5,895 nucleotides of DNA from Thermofilum sp. (GTDB lineage Archaea > Thermoproteota > Thermoprotei > Thermofilales > Thermofilaceae). Of the stretch, positions 5,786 through 5,895 are shown one piece after another. The translations under genes and the position numbers were made by a program. Under the pieces are notes generated by a model. It was not told the DNA's origin. It ran no database searches and saw only the letters and a list, made by a program, of their open reading frames with translations. Location of the stretch: contig JAJHRM010000168.1 in assembly GCA_020832965.1 (NCBI GenBank), forward strand, positions 1 through 5,895, given 5' to 3'. How positions within the stretch are numbered: position 1 is the stretch's first letter; each line of letters opens with the position of its first letter.

Positions 5786-5895
5786 ATGAAGGCGGGATGG
5801 ACGTCCAAGATGAAGCCCTACGGTAAACTCTCCCAAGAGGAACTCCTAGAGCTGCCGGGCATTCTTACTCGCTGGGACCCAAGCGTCCTCCTTGG
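5786..5895 (+). CDS. N-terminus of a probable AIR-synthase-related (HypE-like) protein (3' truncated)
   Basis: An open frame begins at ATG 5786 and runs off the right edge, giving 36 complete codons. The segment PYGKLSQEELLELPGILT followed by RWDPSVLLG resembles the opening of archaeal HypE/AIR-synthase-related proteins, which typically start with a GKL-x-x-E-x-L helix and then a D-P-x-V-L-x-G-P stretch ahead of the GEDAA nucleotide-binding motif. That motif would lie beyond the window, so the call rests on a short match by eye. Known family members bind ATP and act in hydrogenase maturation or purine-type chemistry; which applies here cannot be told. An in-frame ATG at 5810 (before KPYGKL) is an alternative start. 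The nearest purine motif, GGGAGG (5764-5769), is rather far (16 bases) from ATG 5786. The gene diverges from the MoxR operon. Confidence 0.6.
   Translation, partial: MKAGWTSKMKPYGKLSQEELLELPGILTRWDPSVLL

Noticed and set aside
5590..5808. Minus-strand open frame across the divergent promoter
   Set aside because: It runs through the BRE/TATA element and overlaps the first operon gene in another frame; it has no recognisable features.

Overview
The window looks like a chromosomal segment from a hyperthermophilic archaeon, probably Thermoproteota (crenarchaeal). The evidence is a BRE/TATA promoter ahead of an apparently leaderless gene, GAGGTG-type ribosome binding sites, extensive 4-nt gene overlaps, heavy use of AGG/AGA for arginine, and the gene types present. 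The genus cannot be fixed from the sequence; a Thermofilum-like or Desulfurococcales-like lineage is only a guess. No RNA genes, CRISPR arrays, insertion sequences or long repeats were seen.

Layout. (1) Bases 2-520, plus strand: the 3' part of a GC-rich gene for a membrane-anchored coiled-coil protein of unknown function, cut by the left edge. (2) Bases 521-595: a short convergent spacer holding an alternating purine/pyrimidine tract. (3) Bases 5687 down to 596, minus strand: a tightly packed five-gene operon. In transcription order it encodes a two-TM protein with a Gly/Ser-rich outer loop and a cytoplasmic DUF4129-like C-terminus, a polytopic membrane protein of about 8 TM, a MoxR-type AAA+ ATPase, a DUF58 (VWA-like) protein, and a small membrane protein of about 6 TM. 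Every junction overlaps (29 or 8, 4, 4 or 1, and 4 nt), so the genes are almost certainly co-transcribed and probably translationally coupled. (4) Bases 5688-5785: a divergent intergenic region with a strong TATA/BRE. (5) Bases 5786 to the end, plus strand: the start of a gene resembling the AIR-synthase-related/HypE family, cut by the right edge.

How the genes may work together. MoxR-DUF58 pairs beside DUF4129 proteins are a widespread conserved module, usually with a transglutaminase-like protein in bacteria. None is present here. The genes instead suggest a membrane-anchored assembly: DUF58 and the DUF4129-like protein each carry TM anchors and are predicted to put their soluble domains in the cytoplasm, where the MoxR ATPase could act on them, while two lineage-specific polytopic proteins embed the complex in the membrane. 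The DUF58 protein has a degenerate MIDAS motif, so any VWA-like binding is probably not classical metal-dependent adhesion. The target or substrate of the system is not evident.
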